A stretch of DNA of 64,000 nucleotides from Dreissena polymorpha (GCF_020536995.1 NC_068357.1:147170751-147234750); one strand, 5' to 3'; counted from the stretch's first letter, positions 20,857 to 34,518 are shown. Numbers and translations: made by a program. Notes: a model not told the origin generated them from the sequence alone.

Positions 20857-23800
20857 ATGTTTGTACTGTATAGATGCGGATTTCAGTTCGTTGGAAAACG
20901 CATTCGTACTAGTAAAATCCCTATAATCAGGTTTGATGATATATGCCAGACTCATGAAACAAATGGTTTTGGAGAAGTTCAGCGGCTTGAATTATTTTTC
21001 CCTGGTTCTTTAACGTTTATCCCGCCTCCTTTTGATGAAAGGCTTCCCATCCAAGTCACCGATGACAGAGAGGATGAAATCCCTACAGAGCAACTAACGG
21101 ATCGTAGTGGACAAATGCATTCAGACACACGACACGAGCAAAATAATAACCGCATTAATTTTGAGGTATAGATCTAAAATGTCAATATATAAGAAATTGT
21201 CTGTTCTTATTATTCAAGAATCCGTTCATCGTTAACAAGACTTTTTGGACTTCCACGCACTTCATCCAAAAATGTGTTTGTGTTTTAATTCAGAAAACTA
21301 CTTCGGACATTATGTAAATGCTTTTTTATTATTGGCATTTTTCATTTCTTTTAATAGAGAGCCAAATATCCAGAGTTCGAGGAGATACAATACAGATTGG
21401 AATCATACCGCGGAGTAGCACTATGTGACGCTGGATTCTTTTACACCGGTAATACAGTTAATAAAATTTATAAATACAAAAAGCGTGTCAAAGAAGACAT
21501 ACAGACGGACGGACAGACGGACGGACGGACAGGCAGGAAGGCAGACAGACAGACAGACAGACAGACGGACAGACAGACAATAAATAAATAAGATTTTTTT
21601 GCAAACTTGAATGTACTGGAAACTTTGACCGATTTACATTAGGACTTTGGATTTATGGTCGCTTACTAAACATGTGCTAATATTAATATGCATGCTGTTT
21701 ATGCAAGGTCACAGTTACGACCTCGTGCGGTGTTTCTGCTGTGGAGTTGGCCTGAAAGACTTCTCTGACACGGACAATCCGCTGTTGGAACACACAAAAC
21801 ATTCCGAAAAGTGTCCGTTCCTGCTGGACCACTTTGGAAGTCTAGAAGCCTTAGAAAAATATAAAGTAAAACTCTCCATATGTTTATCATCCTCGCTTTA
21901 ATTTAACATGAGTGTAACATTTCAATAATTATTACTAAAACATGTCGCAATAGGAATACTGTAAAAAAAAAAAAAGTCGGGATTTTTTTCACAGATCGAT
22001 TTATTTAAGTTATAGTCTTCCATATATTTTCCATGTAAACTTTCAAGAGTATTTTACGTTTTTCACACTGATACAGTTTATCGCATAAAAACTGTACACT
22101 GGTAAATATTTCTAGAATGACATCAAAATGATACAAAACATCACATATTTAGTCGTTAAATAAATTGAGAAATCCATGTTGGATCCGATTGATTTTAATC
22201 TGGACTTTTTCCATTCTAAACATACTGCGGAAAGCCCGTGGTACAATAATATGACACGCTATATGTTTACGCGTAAACGAATGAAAAGTACAATTTGGAA
22301 TTTGACATGCGAACAGCTTAGCTGCTTGACGATTGTATGTGCAAGATAAATGACACTATTGCTTAAGGATAACGGTTTCAAAGGGTAACTCAAGTATACA
22401 CATCCAGATTTTGTCGGCACCACTTAAATGATCAAGTGTGAACAACTCATCTGAAAGTGTTTAGTTGACATACACACGTATGTTCGCGAAACATGATATA
22501 ACTGAAATTTATTGTATATTCATTCTAGCAAATATTCGTAACGCAGGATCCTGAAGAGATCAGGCGAAGGCAGCGTGCCCTGTTTCAAAGGCAACAAGGT
22601 ATAAAGCGTTTCAATACGTAAGTAAAACAGTACCATTTTAACGCACAGTGATGTATAAAATCAACAATATGATTGATGAATTCCTACAAGTCATTTTTGA
22701 ATGTATTGTGGTTATTATGTTTCATACATTACACTTGCACTGGTAAAAAAAACATAACATATTGCACATGAAACACCGTAGTGGTTAATACATAATAATA
22801 ATCATGTTCTAGGTCGGCAAGTCTCAAACTACAGAGCAAAGCACGAGGGGTTCCGAACGCTTAAATCTCGCATGGATACTTTTACAAATTGGCCTCAACA
22901 TTTGTCCCAGAGACCAGAACAGCTGGCCGAGGCAGGGATGTACTACACAGGTAGTTATAGCCTTGCAGTAAATTTGAGAACAATACTGATGCTGTGCCAG
23001 AATACTGTAGACATTAACCGGAACAGAATATCCTTATCAGTAACACAACAAACGCTGAAATGTTAAATTTTGAAACAATTTTACATTTTAATAATGAAAG
23101 TAAATTAATGAATTAGGATGAGGTCACTAAATGGTAATTGGCGCACGACAATGTCATTGAACTTTTGTTAAAAAGTCAAAAACATAATTTGTATGTAGAA
23201 AAGAAACATAATTTGTATGTAGAAATCGCCATAGGCGTACTAATCGGCAAATTTGGTCAATCAAAATAAATTGTTAACAACAGTATTTGCAATATACTAA
23301 ATAGGTAAATACTGATAACGTCGCTAACGATCACAATTTTCATCACAACGGCACCATTCATAGGTTTTGTTTTGCTTTCAAAAAATAATTTAATTTAGTT
23401 TATTCCCTGTTTGTCTATTTAACTAAAAAATCTGTTATGTCATTTGATCTTGTGCCTTTGACATGCGTTTAGTATCTTTATGTTTATTTTATGGTATGTT
23501 ACGAAGAAAATGTTGTTGTGTGTTGCGCTATTGTGATATAGTGTAGTAATTAAAAAAGATTTTATGTGAACACAACCAAATCTCATCAAATGACTGTATC
23601 GGTACATCAAACCCGCTCTGATAAATAGAAGTTCACAATTTATACGTTCGTTTTACTTCGAATAAAAATGTTACAATGGCTAACGATGTTTTCAACTAAA
23701 CGTTTGTAATAATCATGCACACTCAAACTAAGGTATTCAATTTGTCTAGATTGTCATATTTACAACATTTTCCTCATGGCTAGGTGTTGATGATCATTGT

Positions 23801-25150
23801 CGCTGCTTCGCGTGTGACGGCGGCTTGAGAAAATGGGAACCAGGAGATGATCCTTGGATAGAACACTGTCGGTGGTTCCCGGCGTGTCTTTATGCAAGAG
23901 AAATCAAGGGCGACGAGTTTATCAACCTCGTCCAACTTTCTGCCGATCAGGCCTTAGAAGTGTGTTTTTTGTTAATAGAATTATATTAAAAAGATATGCT
24001 TGTAAATAAAAATAGTGTTTTTTTTATGATTTTAAGTATGCTCTTTGTAGGATAATACAAATCATGTTTAGATTACTAAGGGGGATATTGACAGAATAAT
24101 ACGTTAGGTTTCTTCTTACTTTAATAACACAGCGTAATAAGAAATAAAACGTTTCTAGTTGTGAAATGCATTTATAATATTGGAAGTTTATTGCAGGAAA
24201 ATGGATCAATTCTTCAAGACGAACCGAGTGGTGCTATGGCTGCTTTAAAAATCGACGATGCGAAAATTGAAATACTAGCGGAAAAAAATAGAGAACTTCT
24301 AGTTCAGGACATGGGGTTTTCTATTGAAGATGTAAAAACTGCCCTTTTTGAACTTGCCCATCAAGGTAAATGTTGTTTAAATGCTGTTATGGTTCTTTTT
24401 TGAGTTTTTTTTTTCTTGAAATTGTTAGGCATTATAATTACGACAATTAAACACACTCATATTTTGCACTGTTTCAGGCATTACTCACCCAGATGTTGAT
24501 GATATAATAATTCGGCTGGAGGTTATGAATGAGAGAAGACAGCTAGAAAAAAACTTAAAGGAAACACACGTACCACCAGATCCGGGAGGTACATTTCCAA
24601 CAGGTCGGGCATATACATTAAAAGTTCTAATCGTGTTTTGTGTATTCATTTAATTGGTTTTACAGTAAAAGTTAAGTGTGCAAAGTCTATACATTAAGAT
24701 ACACGTTACAGTTTCTGAATTTCATCAAGGCTATGGTTTCACGTGTTTACGTCATGTGACAACAATCCTCAGCCGCTCAATACTCTAACCACGAAGCCAG
24801 CTTTTTTGTAAGCGCTGATATTGTAAAAACTTATTAAAACTACAAATCATTAAAACAAAAACTATGACACATGTGATCATCTGGTAGTTTTTCCTGATGA
24901 TCCAATATCCTTTGATATGTAAATAAATGTAGATTGTTGTATCACTTTTTTCTTTGCAGAACGATTACTGGAAGAAAACCAACGATTAAAGAGTATGCTA
25001 ATGTGCCATTTGTGCCACAACAACCCAGTGAACGCATTGTTTCTACCCTGCACCCATCACAAGTATTGTTTGGACTGCACAGAACACAGCGACAGATGTC
25101 CAGACTGTAACAGAACAATTAAGGAAAGGGTTCGCACATATATGATATGA
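20857..25150 (+). CDS. Inhibitor-of-apoptosis protein (two BIRs, UBA-like, RING)
   Basis: Nine exons join in phase: 20857-21165, 21358-21448, 21708-21865, 22529-22598, 22813-22950, 23784-23959, 24197-24365, 24478-24588 and 24960-25150, giving 470 residues. BIR1 (about 104-186) has zinc ligands C142, C145, H162 and C169. BIR2 (about 222-300) has C263, C266, H283 and C290 with the usual GDDPW. A UBA-like helix set with MGF at 353-355 follows. The C-terminal RING has C423, C426, C438, H440, C444, C447, C454 and C457 in exact IAP spacing. By family it is an E3 ubiquitin ligase that restrains caspases or immune signalling in the cytosol. BIR1 is atypical: it has F for the usual W. An alternative donor at 24603 would add five codons. 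The start at 20857 is the only in-frame ATG seen; an upstream exon is possible. Confidence 0.88.
21500..21585. repeat. GACA/GACG microsatellite in IAP intron 2
   Basis: Runs of gacggacagacggacgg and then cagacagacagac lie between exons 2 and 3. An ORF reading through it is a shadow. Confidence 0.9.
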
Positions 25151-25664
25151 ACTGTGTTCTGTCATTATGATATCTCGATATATAATGAGAGCTTTTAAGG
25201 CTTCAAAAAAACTAAGCTTTTTAAATATTTAATCAATATATTTTGAACTTTTGTATATTTATTTATTTGTAAGAACACTGTGTGTAACGTGATCTTAATA
25301 TTACGTGAGTCTTAATTACACATTTACAAGCGCTGTCACTGTAAGAGCCGAATACCCACCCAAAATATTTCTTTCCCCAAAATATTATCATGACCGTCAA
25401 GTTTGGGACAACAGGCACGTTTTATTATTTATTTTTTTTAATGCGTGTGCATGATTGTTTATGAATTATTATTAAAAAATATGTATTGACAGCTAAAGCT
25501 TTTGCACAATTTATTTTTACCTAAACAATTCTAAAAATATTCATAACGATAAGTTTTTGGATCTTATATTCTCTCAAGGTCTGTCATCTATGTATACAGT
25601 GTTTTGTAAATATCTTCAATACTAAGTGAGTTATTCTCTGCACATGAACTGTTGACTGAAAGGC

Positions 25665-25670
25665 AATAAA
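25665..25670 (+). promoter_or_regulatory. Possible IAP polyadenylation signal
   Basis: AATAAA about 515 bases after the IAP stop. Position is plausible, without transcript support. Confidence 0.35.
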
Positions 25671-26467
25671 TTCAGAAGAAAGAGTTATGGTTCTTAAATT
25701 GTGCAATTCCTCCAAAAGCCCTTAATTATTATATGAAATCTCATTTGAATTCATTCATTTACTGAGTTTTTCTTCGAACGAGAAAACTGACGGATGCAAT
25801 TTCGGATGGACGGAATGAAACACGAACGTTGGGATTACTGTGCAGAATCATTTGAAGAAAAAGTCGTTTTATCCTTGCTTAAAGGCCACCAAGTGTAGCG
25901 GTGATAAAGATGAAGAATCGATTACTATATACATTTCTTCGGGCTGATAAAACTATTGGATGGCTCCTTTTAATTGCATATAAAGGGAACAATCTCCGTC
26001 GTTGTATGTGAAATATAATATAAAATACAAGATTTGATCAGATAGAACCTCAATGGGCAATTACTTGAGAATATCTGAAATCAAAATATATATTATATAA
26101 TACTGACATGCAATATTGGTTTTAATAGTTTGTACAATCAATATGAGTGCATCGATTATGAAAATAAAGTCAATACATAATTTAGGTCGTATTTGGACCG
26201 TTTTTCAAAGAAATGATTCATATTTATTTGATAATACTTCATGCGATCAAATCACATATTGTCAAACCTTATTGAAACCGTGTTACCACTCAAGAAGCCC
26301 AATTTATTACTCAATCGTTAAGAATCGTTAAGAAACGTGATAAGATGTATAACGTATATATAGACAATATCTAGGACAAAATCGATTCTTAATCAAATGT
26401 GTTGAAGTGGGGTTAAAAACTAGCACTCAGAATCAGCAGACGATTTATGCATTGACCTATAGTATAA
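25671..26467. other. Intergenic, nothing recognised
   Basis: AT-rich spacer between the IAP and the foldback element. I see no gene, tRNA or delimitable repeat. Confidence 0.45.
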
Positions 26468-27443
26468 ACCACAGGTGGTTAGCGTGTGGCTATAATATTA
26501 ATTAGTGAAAACATCATTTTGAATGATAAATAATCATATTATAACGAAAAATTAACTTTTCTGAAAAAAAATATTTCACTATCAAATATATATATAACAA
26601 GGTATGCAACTCAAAATCAGCCCAAAACGGGGTGCATCGCTTTGAACAGCAATATCTCCATCAATTTTGCACCGATTTTCACGATTTCGGTCTTATTCAA
26701 CGCAGAAATGAATTTCCTTTCTGGAAATGTATATGTCTTGCAATATTTTTACAAATGCTGGGTCAACTTTTAAGAAATAACACGATACACAACACGCATG
26801 ACCCAGTTGACAGTGATCATGCTGTCTTTAAGACTGAAATCTTCACGGAGTAAAGGGCAACTTCCCTATAAAGTTCATGTAGTTCGATACCATAATTCAA
26901 TAAAACGTATGAAAAAACATTATTACCGTTCTTGTCGTTACATTCTGCATCAAGACTAACTGTCCAGCGCCGTTTGAAACCTTTGTTTACATACATTTCA
27001 ACTAACTGACATTTTAAACATACGAGTGATTTCATTGGTCCAATGCGGAGGTGTGTCTTTACAACTGAAGATTTCATTCATAAAGAATACATGATCACTG
27101 TCAACTGGGTCATGCGTGTTGTGTATCGTGTTATTTCTTAAAAGTTGACCCAGCATTTGTAAAAATATTGCAAGACATATACATTTCCAGAAAGGAAATT
27201 CATTTCTGCGTTGAATAAGACCGAAATCGTGAAAATCGCTGCAAAATTGATGAAGATATGGCTGTTCAAAGCGATGCACCCCGTTATGGGGTGATTTTGA
27301 GTTGCATACCTTGTTATATATATATTTGATAGTGAAATATTTTTTTTCAGAAAAGTTAATTTTTCGTTATTATATGATTATTTATCATTCAAAATGATGT
27401 TTTCACTAATTAATAGCATAGCCACACGCTAACCACCTTTGGT
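26468..27443. mobile_element. Foldback (long inverted repeat) element, 976 bp
   Basis: Arms of about 385 bp, 26468-26855 and 27055-27443, are near-perfect reverse complements around a centre of about 200 bp. Left end ACCACAGGTGGTTAGCG and right end CGCTAACCACCTTTGGT match inverted. ATAA occurs directly outside both ends (26464-26467, 27444-27447) as a candidate 4-bp duplication. Each arm holds the same open frame (HRFEQ..LHQFC.DFHDFGL), but the arms are also simply palindromic, so I treat these as non-coding. No transposase is present, so this is a non-autonomous DNA element. Confidence 0.85.
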
Positions 27444-27447
27444 ATAA

Positions 27448-28064
27448 ACAGAAATAAATGCATACAATTTCTCTTACGAAGTTTCTGGAGATACTTTATA
27501 GTAGTCGATGTATCACGATTAAAAACTAGGTCAGATCTTATTTAAGAAAAAAATTCTAGATGCCACTCTATATCACTCTGTATCACTCAATATTGTTGAA
27601 ACTTTGTAAAAATGTTTATCTTAACGATATCGAGGTCATTTTCGATTCTGGATCAAGTGAGGTCAACAGCTATAGGTAACAAGGTCGATATTATACAAAA
27701 ACGTTCTATTACTCAAGATGTTTTCTCATAGAGATAACTTTTGATCGTTCATAAACATCGACCACAATCAACGCCGTATATCTTTTTTAAAGATATTTCT
27801 TGTGAAGTTAACACAATATTAACGTGTATCGTGGTTTTACATTATTTTCATAAATATGAAAAAAATTGGTTTGTTTGGATAAAAACAGTTTGCTAAAATG
27901 TTGAACAAATTCCTAAAAATGCCCAGTGTGATAGATCCGACGAAATGAGTGACGTCACACCTCTATTTATAAATTAGGGTGTAGACTACTTCCGGTCTAC
28001 TTTCAGTTTCATTTTTTTCAACACGGGTCACAGAAATCTAAATCACTTTGTTTTGGCACAAAAG
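27448..28064. other. Intergenic, probable CHURC1 upstream region
   Basis: No feature recognised beyond its position immediately upstream of the CHURC1 start. 'gatatcgaggtcatt' and 'ggtcaacag' scraps suggest an old dispersed repeat. Confidence 0.4.
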
Positions 28065-31000
28065 ATGTGCGTTTCTTGTGTAAAAGTGGAGTTTCCAGAT
28101 CGCGTATGTAGCATTTTTCTAAAATAGTTTATAAATTGAACTATACATATCGATAATGTTCACGTTAAAACTTGTCAGATTTTGCTTACAGTATTGGAAC
28201 ATGTTTTCGTGATGTCTACATTACTACTACCAAGAGATTGTACTACTACTAGTCTGAAATACTTTGTTGTTAAAACAATATGCAAAATACCAACAAAGCT
28301 CTGCTGAGCAATCTTCTCGCGTCCACTATGAAATTAAACTTTAGTCACTACCTGTACACATTCAAAAATGTTCACATACATTTCTAAAATGTATCTATGT
28401 TGAATGATGTTATTTATATAGGACATCAATGCATCATTATGAATGATCTTCCAATACAATTCCTTCTTAATGTAAGATTTTGTGCGGGCGCCTATTGGTT
28501 TATGGATGAAAACTGTACAAAGGTGCTCAGTCTTAATTTGAAATTAACTGTTAAATGTAATGCCCTGTATTTTCAGGCCACAGTATGCCTCGATTCAGGC
28601 TCATACATGTTAAACTACGCAGGATGCCATCAGTGTGGTAAAAAACAGATTGCTATAGTCAATGGCATAACAACTGAGGAGGATGAAGATGATGATGAAG
28701 AAACTATAACATATGAACGTATGGATAAGTTTATAATTAAAGAAATAACCATATAATACAGATATTTATCACCGTGTTGCTAATCAATATGCTTAAATTA
28801 TACTAGAAAACAGATATGCATATCACCTGTAATTAATGTTTCAAATATAAAATTGATAAATCAGGCAAATTAAATGTTTTAACAGCATAGTATACACAAG
28901 AATACTCCTAGTATAAAAACATTATTTATACATTTGCGGTCACAAATGTCACCACTGTTTATGCATTTAGCGAATCAGAAAGCCATTGGATTTTCATGTA
29001 TCTCTCCTGTAAAACTATCAGTCCCTCTCTTTGAAAATGGTACTTAAAGCATGTCCCTTAAAAGTGTCCTCCCAGATTAGCCTTTGCAGTCTTCACAGGC
29101 TAATTAAGGAGGACACTTTCTACCTAGACTGGATTTTCGTTCGGAGATCAAGGGACTTCCTTTAAGTAAATAATTCCTTAAAAGCAGTGTGGTCTCAGAT
29201 TAGCCTGTGTAGACTGCACAGGCTAACTTAGGACAACACCCACATGCACAAAACCCAGACCATGGCTCAATTGTATTTAATATTAGTAGGCTTAGGTGTA
29301 AATACTATAATGTCTCATTAATTAATGGTTATCAAATCTACACTTACTTAATGTTTATAATTTCAGATATCTGTCAAGGTTGCAGTCATGTGGTCGCCAA
29401 TCACGAGCATGTTTTTCGAGTGGAAGATGGATATCAGGTTCATTTTTTATTTAAAAAATTGTCACTTTGGAATTTGTTTGCACCTATGATGCCATCATCT
29501 TTCTCAGTCAGTTATTTTCAACTTTTCATTGTAATGGTACATCCCTGTTTAATTCATGTTTACTTATTAAATATTAAGATAATGGCATTATTCTTAAATT
29601 GTGCTATTCTTTAGACTTAATTTTTTCTTTAGACTTAATTTTACAACTGGTCATTCAATCTTCAAATGTCGCTTTAATGCTTTTAAACTTGCGCCAGATG
29701 TCTAATTAATACCAACCCATGCGAATCACAAAGTCTTATGCGACATCAGGTCGTTTAACTTTTTAAATTTTCTGGACCTCATCAGATGTTATTCAGTTTA
29801 TTTCTATCATATTGATGTTCAGAATTTCCTACCGATTTAAAATACTGTTAAATGATAACCGAATTAAAAAGTGTTCTTTTATAACATACTGTAAAACTTC
29901 AAATAAAAAGTGAAAAAAATATTTTTTTATATAAATAACAAGGTTTTTTTAACATCAATATTAAACCATACAGTACCCTGTGAAACTTTCCAGTCATTTT
30001 AAATGCTTACTTTCGCATTATATGTCGACAAGGTCAAGGAAAAGTTTACGTCATAATTTTCCCCACTTTTGCTGTACACTCATAACAAGGATTAAAACCT
30101 GTAAACTTCATTACAACCAATTAAAAACTGTTGCGTCTCTTTTAAGTCACTTAACTCAATTCAAGATTTGACTGGTTCTGAGAACAGCACTTAGTCAGTT
30201 TGTTACATAACCAGCACAGATAGCAATTTAGCTAGACTGGTAGGCTATCTTCCATTCTATTTTATAGTTAAACAATCTTTTGACAAAAAAGAAAACTATT
30301 CCAATCCATATTTGTAACATATTGGAAGGTTTGTTTTTTATTTTTAACCAAAACAAAGTTTTAACTATCTGTTTTTTATTCCCCCATTACCATTGGTAAT
30401 GGGGTCTATATAGGAGTCACTTTGTCGGTCGGTCTGTCCTGAAAATTCATCTGCTATTCCCCAAACTTGGTCAGAAGTTGTATCTAGATTATGTCTAGGT
30501 CAAGTATGAATATGGGTTATGCCGGGTCAAAAACTACTTTTTAAACCGAAAGTTTGTCCAGACCATAACTATGTCATTTATCGTAACAAAAGATTTTAAA
30601 ATGACTTGGTACATTTGTTCACTATAATGGGACGGTGTGTCATGCAAAAGAAGTACGTCGATATCTCCAAGGTGAAGGTCATACTTGGAGTTGCCCATAA
30701 ATGAGCTTATCCAGGCCATTACTTTGTCATTTTAATGTGAGACTTTAAAATCATTTGGCACATTTGTTCCCCAACCTTGGACAGTGTGTCATGCGAAAGA
30801 ATTACGTCAATATCTCCCAGGTCAAGGTCACACTTTGAGTTCAAAGGTCAAAAATGGCCAAAAATGAGCTTGTCCAGGTCATAACTATGTCGTTCATTGT
30901 GAGATTTAAAAATCATTTGGCACATTTGTTCACCATAATTAGACGGTATGTCATGCGAAAGAATTGCGTTATATCTGCAACGTTAAGGTCACACTTTGAG

Positions 31001-31705
31001 TTCTTAAGTCAAAAATGGCCATAAATGATCTTGTCCATGCCATAACTATGTCATTCATTGTTAGATTTTAAAATTACTCGGTACATTTGTTCACAATCAT
31101 TGAACGGTGTGTAATGTGAAAGAATTACGTCGATATATCCAAGGTCAAGGTCACACTTGGAGTTCAAGTCATAAATGAGCTTGTTGGGCCATAATTATGT
31201 CATTCATTGTGAGATTTTAAAATGACTGTACATTAATTTTGTTCACAGTCATTGGACGGCGTGTCATGCGCAAGAATTCAAAGGTCAAAATGGCCATAAA
31301 TGATAATGGCATAATAATTCTTTAAAATAGCCATAAATTAGCTTCTCTTGTTTTGTGAAGAGAGCATGCAAAATATTCTGTGTCAATGCAGCATGTGGGG
31401 GTATACGTCATGTCTGTGACAAAGCTCTAGTTTGGTCAGAAACGAGGACCCCAGTTTTGGAAAAGATACTGAACCTCAGAAAATTGCGTCGGAAACGTCA
31501 TATAATGTTTTTCCCATTGGTTGTACCATACTGTAAAACTTGTTCTTTAGCTAACTGAAGTAAGTTAACTACATGACTTGATGACTAAATTTCATTTTAG
31601 ATATACAGCATGTACTGTTTACTATGTGGAAGAGGCGATGATGAGCGATGCATTCTACCCTGCGACCCCAATGGACCAAGAACTGATGTTGCAGAATTGG
31701 ACTGA
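28065..31705 (+). CDS. CHURC1: Churchill zinc-binding protein
   Basis: Four exons, 28065-28103, 28577-28718, 29367-29437 and 31601-31705, join in phase to 118 residues (vertebrate Churchill is about 112). The N-terminus MCVSCVKVEFPDR matches the family MCxxCVxxEyPxR. Next come CLDSGSYMLNYAGCHQCGKK, an acidic stretch (EEDEDDDEE), ITYEHICQGCSHVVANHEH, and YCLLCGRG. Zinc ligands visible are C2/C5, C30/C33, C63/C66 and C90/C93 with H61, H68 and H73. Known role in vertebrates: a zinc-binding factor acting in FGF-dependent neural and mesoderm decisions; its role in molluscs is inferred only. The last about 15 residues diverge from vertebrates. Introns 2 and 3 hold mobile repeats. Confidence 0.93.
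29035..29265. mobile_element. Palindrome-rich MITE in CHURC1 intron 2
   Basis: Two near-palindromic blocks, each of the form agattagcctgtg(t)agactgcacaggctaa, are separated by 'ctagactggattttcgttc..' and 'gggacttcctttaa'. The outer parts (aaaagtgtcctccca / taggacaacacc) are roughly inverted. From memory this is an abundant heterodont-bivalve repeat; I cannot check copy number. Confidence 0.65.
30381..31432 (+). mobile_element. Tandem-core element, family A, copy 1 (CHURC1 intron 3)
   Basis: One end has the hairpin CCCCCATTACCATTGGTAAT followed by ctatataggagtcactttgtcggtcgg. The middle holds about five diverged units of roughly 150-160 bp (cattgtgagattttaaaa.., gtgtgtcatgcgaaagaatta.., ccaaggtcaaggtcacactt). 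The other end is tgtgacaaagctctagttt. An inverted copy lies at 46901-48150, defining both ends. The layout recalls oyster pearl/HINE-type elements with repeated cores; that link is an inference. Confidence 0.8.
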
Positions 31706-31859
31706 GAGAATTGCCCCTTTATAACACGGAGTCTTGATTGGAAATACTAAAAGGGGCAGTGAGGAAACTTTTTTTTGTTTTATGATTTGCTGCTCAAGTT
31801 TATCCACACTTTGTTATCATAAATAATACCGCTCTTTGAATGAAGAGTCTGTAAGTATC

Positions 31860-31865
31860 AATAAA
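31860..31865 (+). promoter_or_regulatory. Possible CHURC1 polyadenylation signal
   Basis: AATAAA about 155 bases after the CHURC1 stop. Confidence 0.4.
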
Positions 31866-31869
31866 TGAT

Positions 31870-33239
31870 AAAGGGGTTAAACAAAATGCAGAGACCATAG
31901 ACATTTAAGAAATGTTATACAAAATGTTCTATATAATGTTGCTGTAAACTTGTTCAACTGTGAATATACCACCCTGATTAATACATGAAATAGTTGTTTC
32001 AATGTGAATTATGTATTTTTAACCTTGTATATATGGTTTACTTTCGGAATATTCCACTTTAATCTTACAAATCATGTATTTTGTTATTGTTAAGTTTGAA
32101 CTTTTTTATCATTGATAGTAAACAAATGTTATAATTTATTGCAACATGTAATATGTATTTAAAGTTCAAATATTCAAATGTATTTATATTTGCCAGTACA
32201 TTAAAATACACAACATAAACATGTAAATATGTACAGTTTTTATTTAACAATCAACAACATATTGAATGTCATTATGTAAGGCATGTAGTTTGAGTTTACA
32301 GACACTGGTATCTCTGTACTTGTTTTCTTGATCTCTGACTCTGAAATATAAGAGGAAATAAAGTTTTTTTATAGAAATACTCCAGGACACTAACTGTATC
32401 TATTGAAGTATTTTTTAGTTTTTTTAACTTGATGCAAATGTTTTCATCAATAACTGTTATACATTCTTTAAACACTGATATACATTCAATATCAACCAAA
32501 CAATTAAAAATTTTTGTAAAGATTGAATTAGAACTTCAATAGAAAATGAAAGGAAATAGAGATTTTTGCATTATTTGAAACAAAGGGCATTAATTCTGAA
32601 ACACTTAGTGATAATTTACTGATTATCCTACTGCGCTAAAAATTTATGTCAACAAACATTTCCAGAAAGTTTGGTCAGGATTCTATGTAAACAACCAGAG
32701 AATTGAAAGGTCAAATTTCTCAATTTTTGTATTTATAAAGGCCAATTACTATGAATGGGCTGGTTATTGAAGGTGACTGCTTTTTATGCCAGCAAACGTG
32801 TCCAGAAAGTTTGGTGATGTGTTAATGAAAACCATACAACATAGAGAACAGAAGCCACCCGGAGACCCCCCTCCCCCCAATGCATCCGCCAGGTGTATAA
32901 AAATATCAGATGCGCCAAGACCATTGTTCCACTTAGGTATTATAAATTTATACTGTAAATATTTTTGTCAGTGACCAAAATTATGTCCCAAATTGAATAT
33001 CTGTAGTAGTTGCATTCTGTGCAAGCTTTAACATGCGTTTTGCATATGTTCAAAGCTGCATAATTCTGTTCAGTGGCAGGTCAGATAACTCGGAAGAAAT
33101 TAGAAAGTTTTAATTTGTAGTGGAAAAGTTTCACATAAATATCTGTAGTAGTTACATAGATCAGATATGTACTTGTTGCATGCAAACCCTAACCCTAATG
33201 TCATTTTGCATGCAAACCTGAACAAGAATTTTCAAAGAG
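31870..33239. other. Intergenic, repeat scraps
   Basis: Between convergent genes. 32580-33230 contains faint repeated phrases (ccagaaagtttggt; gtagtagttacat..gcatgcaaacc). No gene seen. Confidence 0.45.
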
Positions 33240-34321
33240 CAAGAGATGTGTTCATCAGAAACACAATGCCCCTACTACGCCGCTTTGAAATAAAATATCA
33301 TTTAGCAGGTATAGAAATCATCTCCCTTTAAAGCTTATTACTTCCCTTGGATTTTGTCCTATCCAACCGCAGGGGGGGGGGGGTCTGTAGACAGTCAAAA
33401 ATGACCAAGTCAGACATCACTGATAACCAAGTCCTGTGGTTTATCAAAGAGATCATAGCCAGAGTTCATCATGTATCTATGGACATAAGTCCACAGGTAT
33501 GTAATGAACCCTACCATTCACATATTAGTACAGGAAAGAAATGATAATTATCTCATTTAAAAAAAAAACTTGGACAAATCAATCATTTAAGTTATACATA
33601 ATCAAAATAAAAAATCTGCTCAGTAACTGTGAAAAGAACTTAAATTCTTGGTAGGGAAATCTGAGATTTATAATTATATATAAATTACTTCTCTTGAAAA
33701 TACTTTTCTCTAACAAATCTCTATTTTTAGTAGCAAATAATTATAAGCCACTACCGTGATTGTAGATTCAAAGGTTACCTTAAAGTACCTAAGATACTTG
33801 TATGCCCTTCACCTTTCACCACTCAAAATGTGCAGCTCCATGAGATACACATGCATGCCAAATATCAAGTTGCTATCTTCAATATTGAATAATTATCTCC
33901 CTTTACAGCTTATTACTTCCCTTGGATTTGTATTTTTGACCCTAGACCTTGAAAAATGACCTTGACCTTTTACCACGATATGTTTGTCAGAAACACAATG
34001 CCGCCTACTGCGCCGCTTTGATTTATTTAAAAAATATATATAATTTGGCAGGTCAGATAATTATGTCCATTTAAAGCTTATTACTTCCCTTGGATTTGTT
34101 TTTTCGACCCTAGACCTTGAAGGATGATGTTCACATTGAAATTTTACCACTCAAAATGTGCAGCTCCATGAGATACACATGCATGCCAAATATCAAGTTG
34201 CTATCTTCAATATTTAAATAGTTATGGCCAATGTTAAAGTATTTTTTCGGACGGACTGACATACTGACTGACTGACGGACAGTTCAACTGCTATGTGCCA
34301 CCCTACCGGGGGCATAATAAA
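33240..34321 (-). mobile_element. Tandem-core element, family B, reverse copy
   Basis: Begins CAAGAGATGTGTTCATCAG and ends ctgactgacggacag..ccaccctaccgggggcataataa. The body carries reverse-strand units of the sort described for the forward copy. It faces the forward copy head to head across about 200 bp. Confidence 0.8.
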
Positions 34322-34518
34322 AAGGGACATAACAATAGTTGATGCCATGTTCTTTGAAAATTCGTTTAGAAGTATCATTAAACCTACAATATGAATAGGT
34401 ACACTAAACATTGCAATTCAGAACCATATTCATTAACCCCATGTAAAACAGCTGCTAAGCATTGTAATTAGAACTTCATTTCTAATCATTGACGAATTTC
34501 TGAAACCATGTAATTTTT

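Noticed and set aside
26632-27279. Two similar ORFs (HRFEQ..LHQFC) as a gene pair
   Set aside because: They are the two arms of one palindrome; identity follows from the inverted repeat and no domain is recognised.
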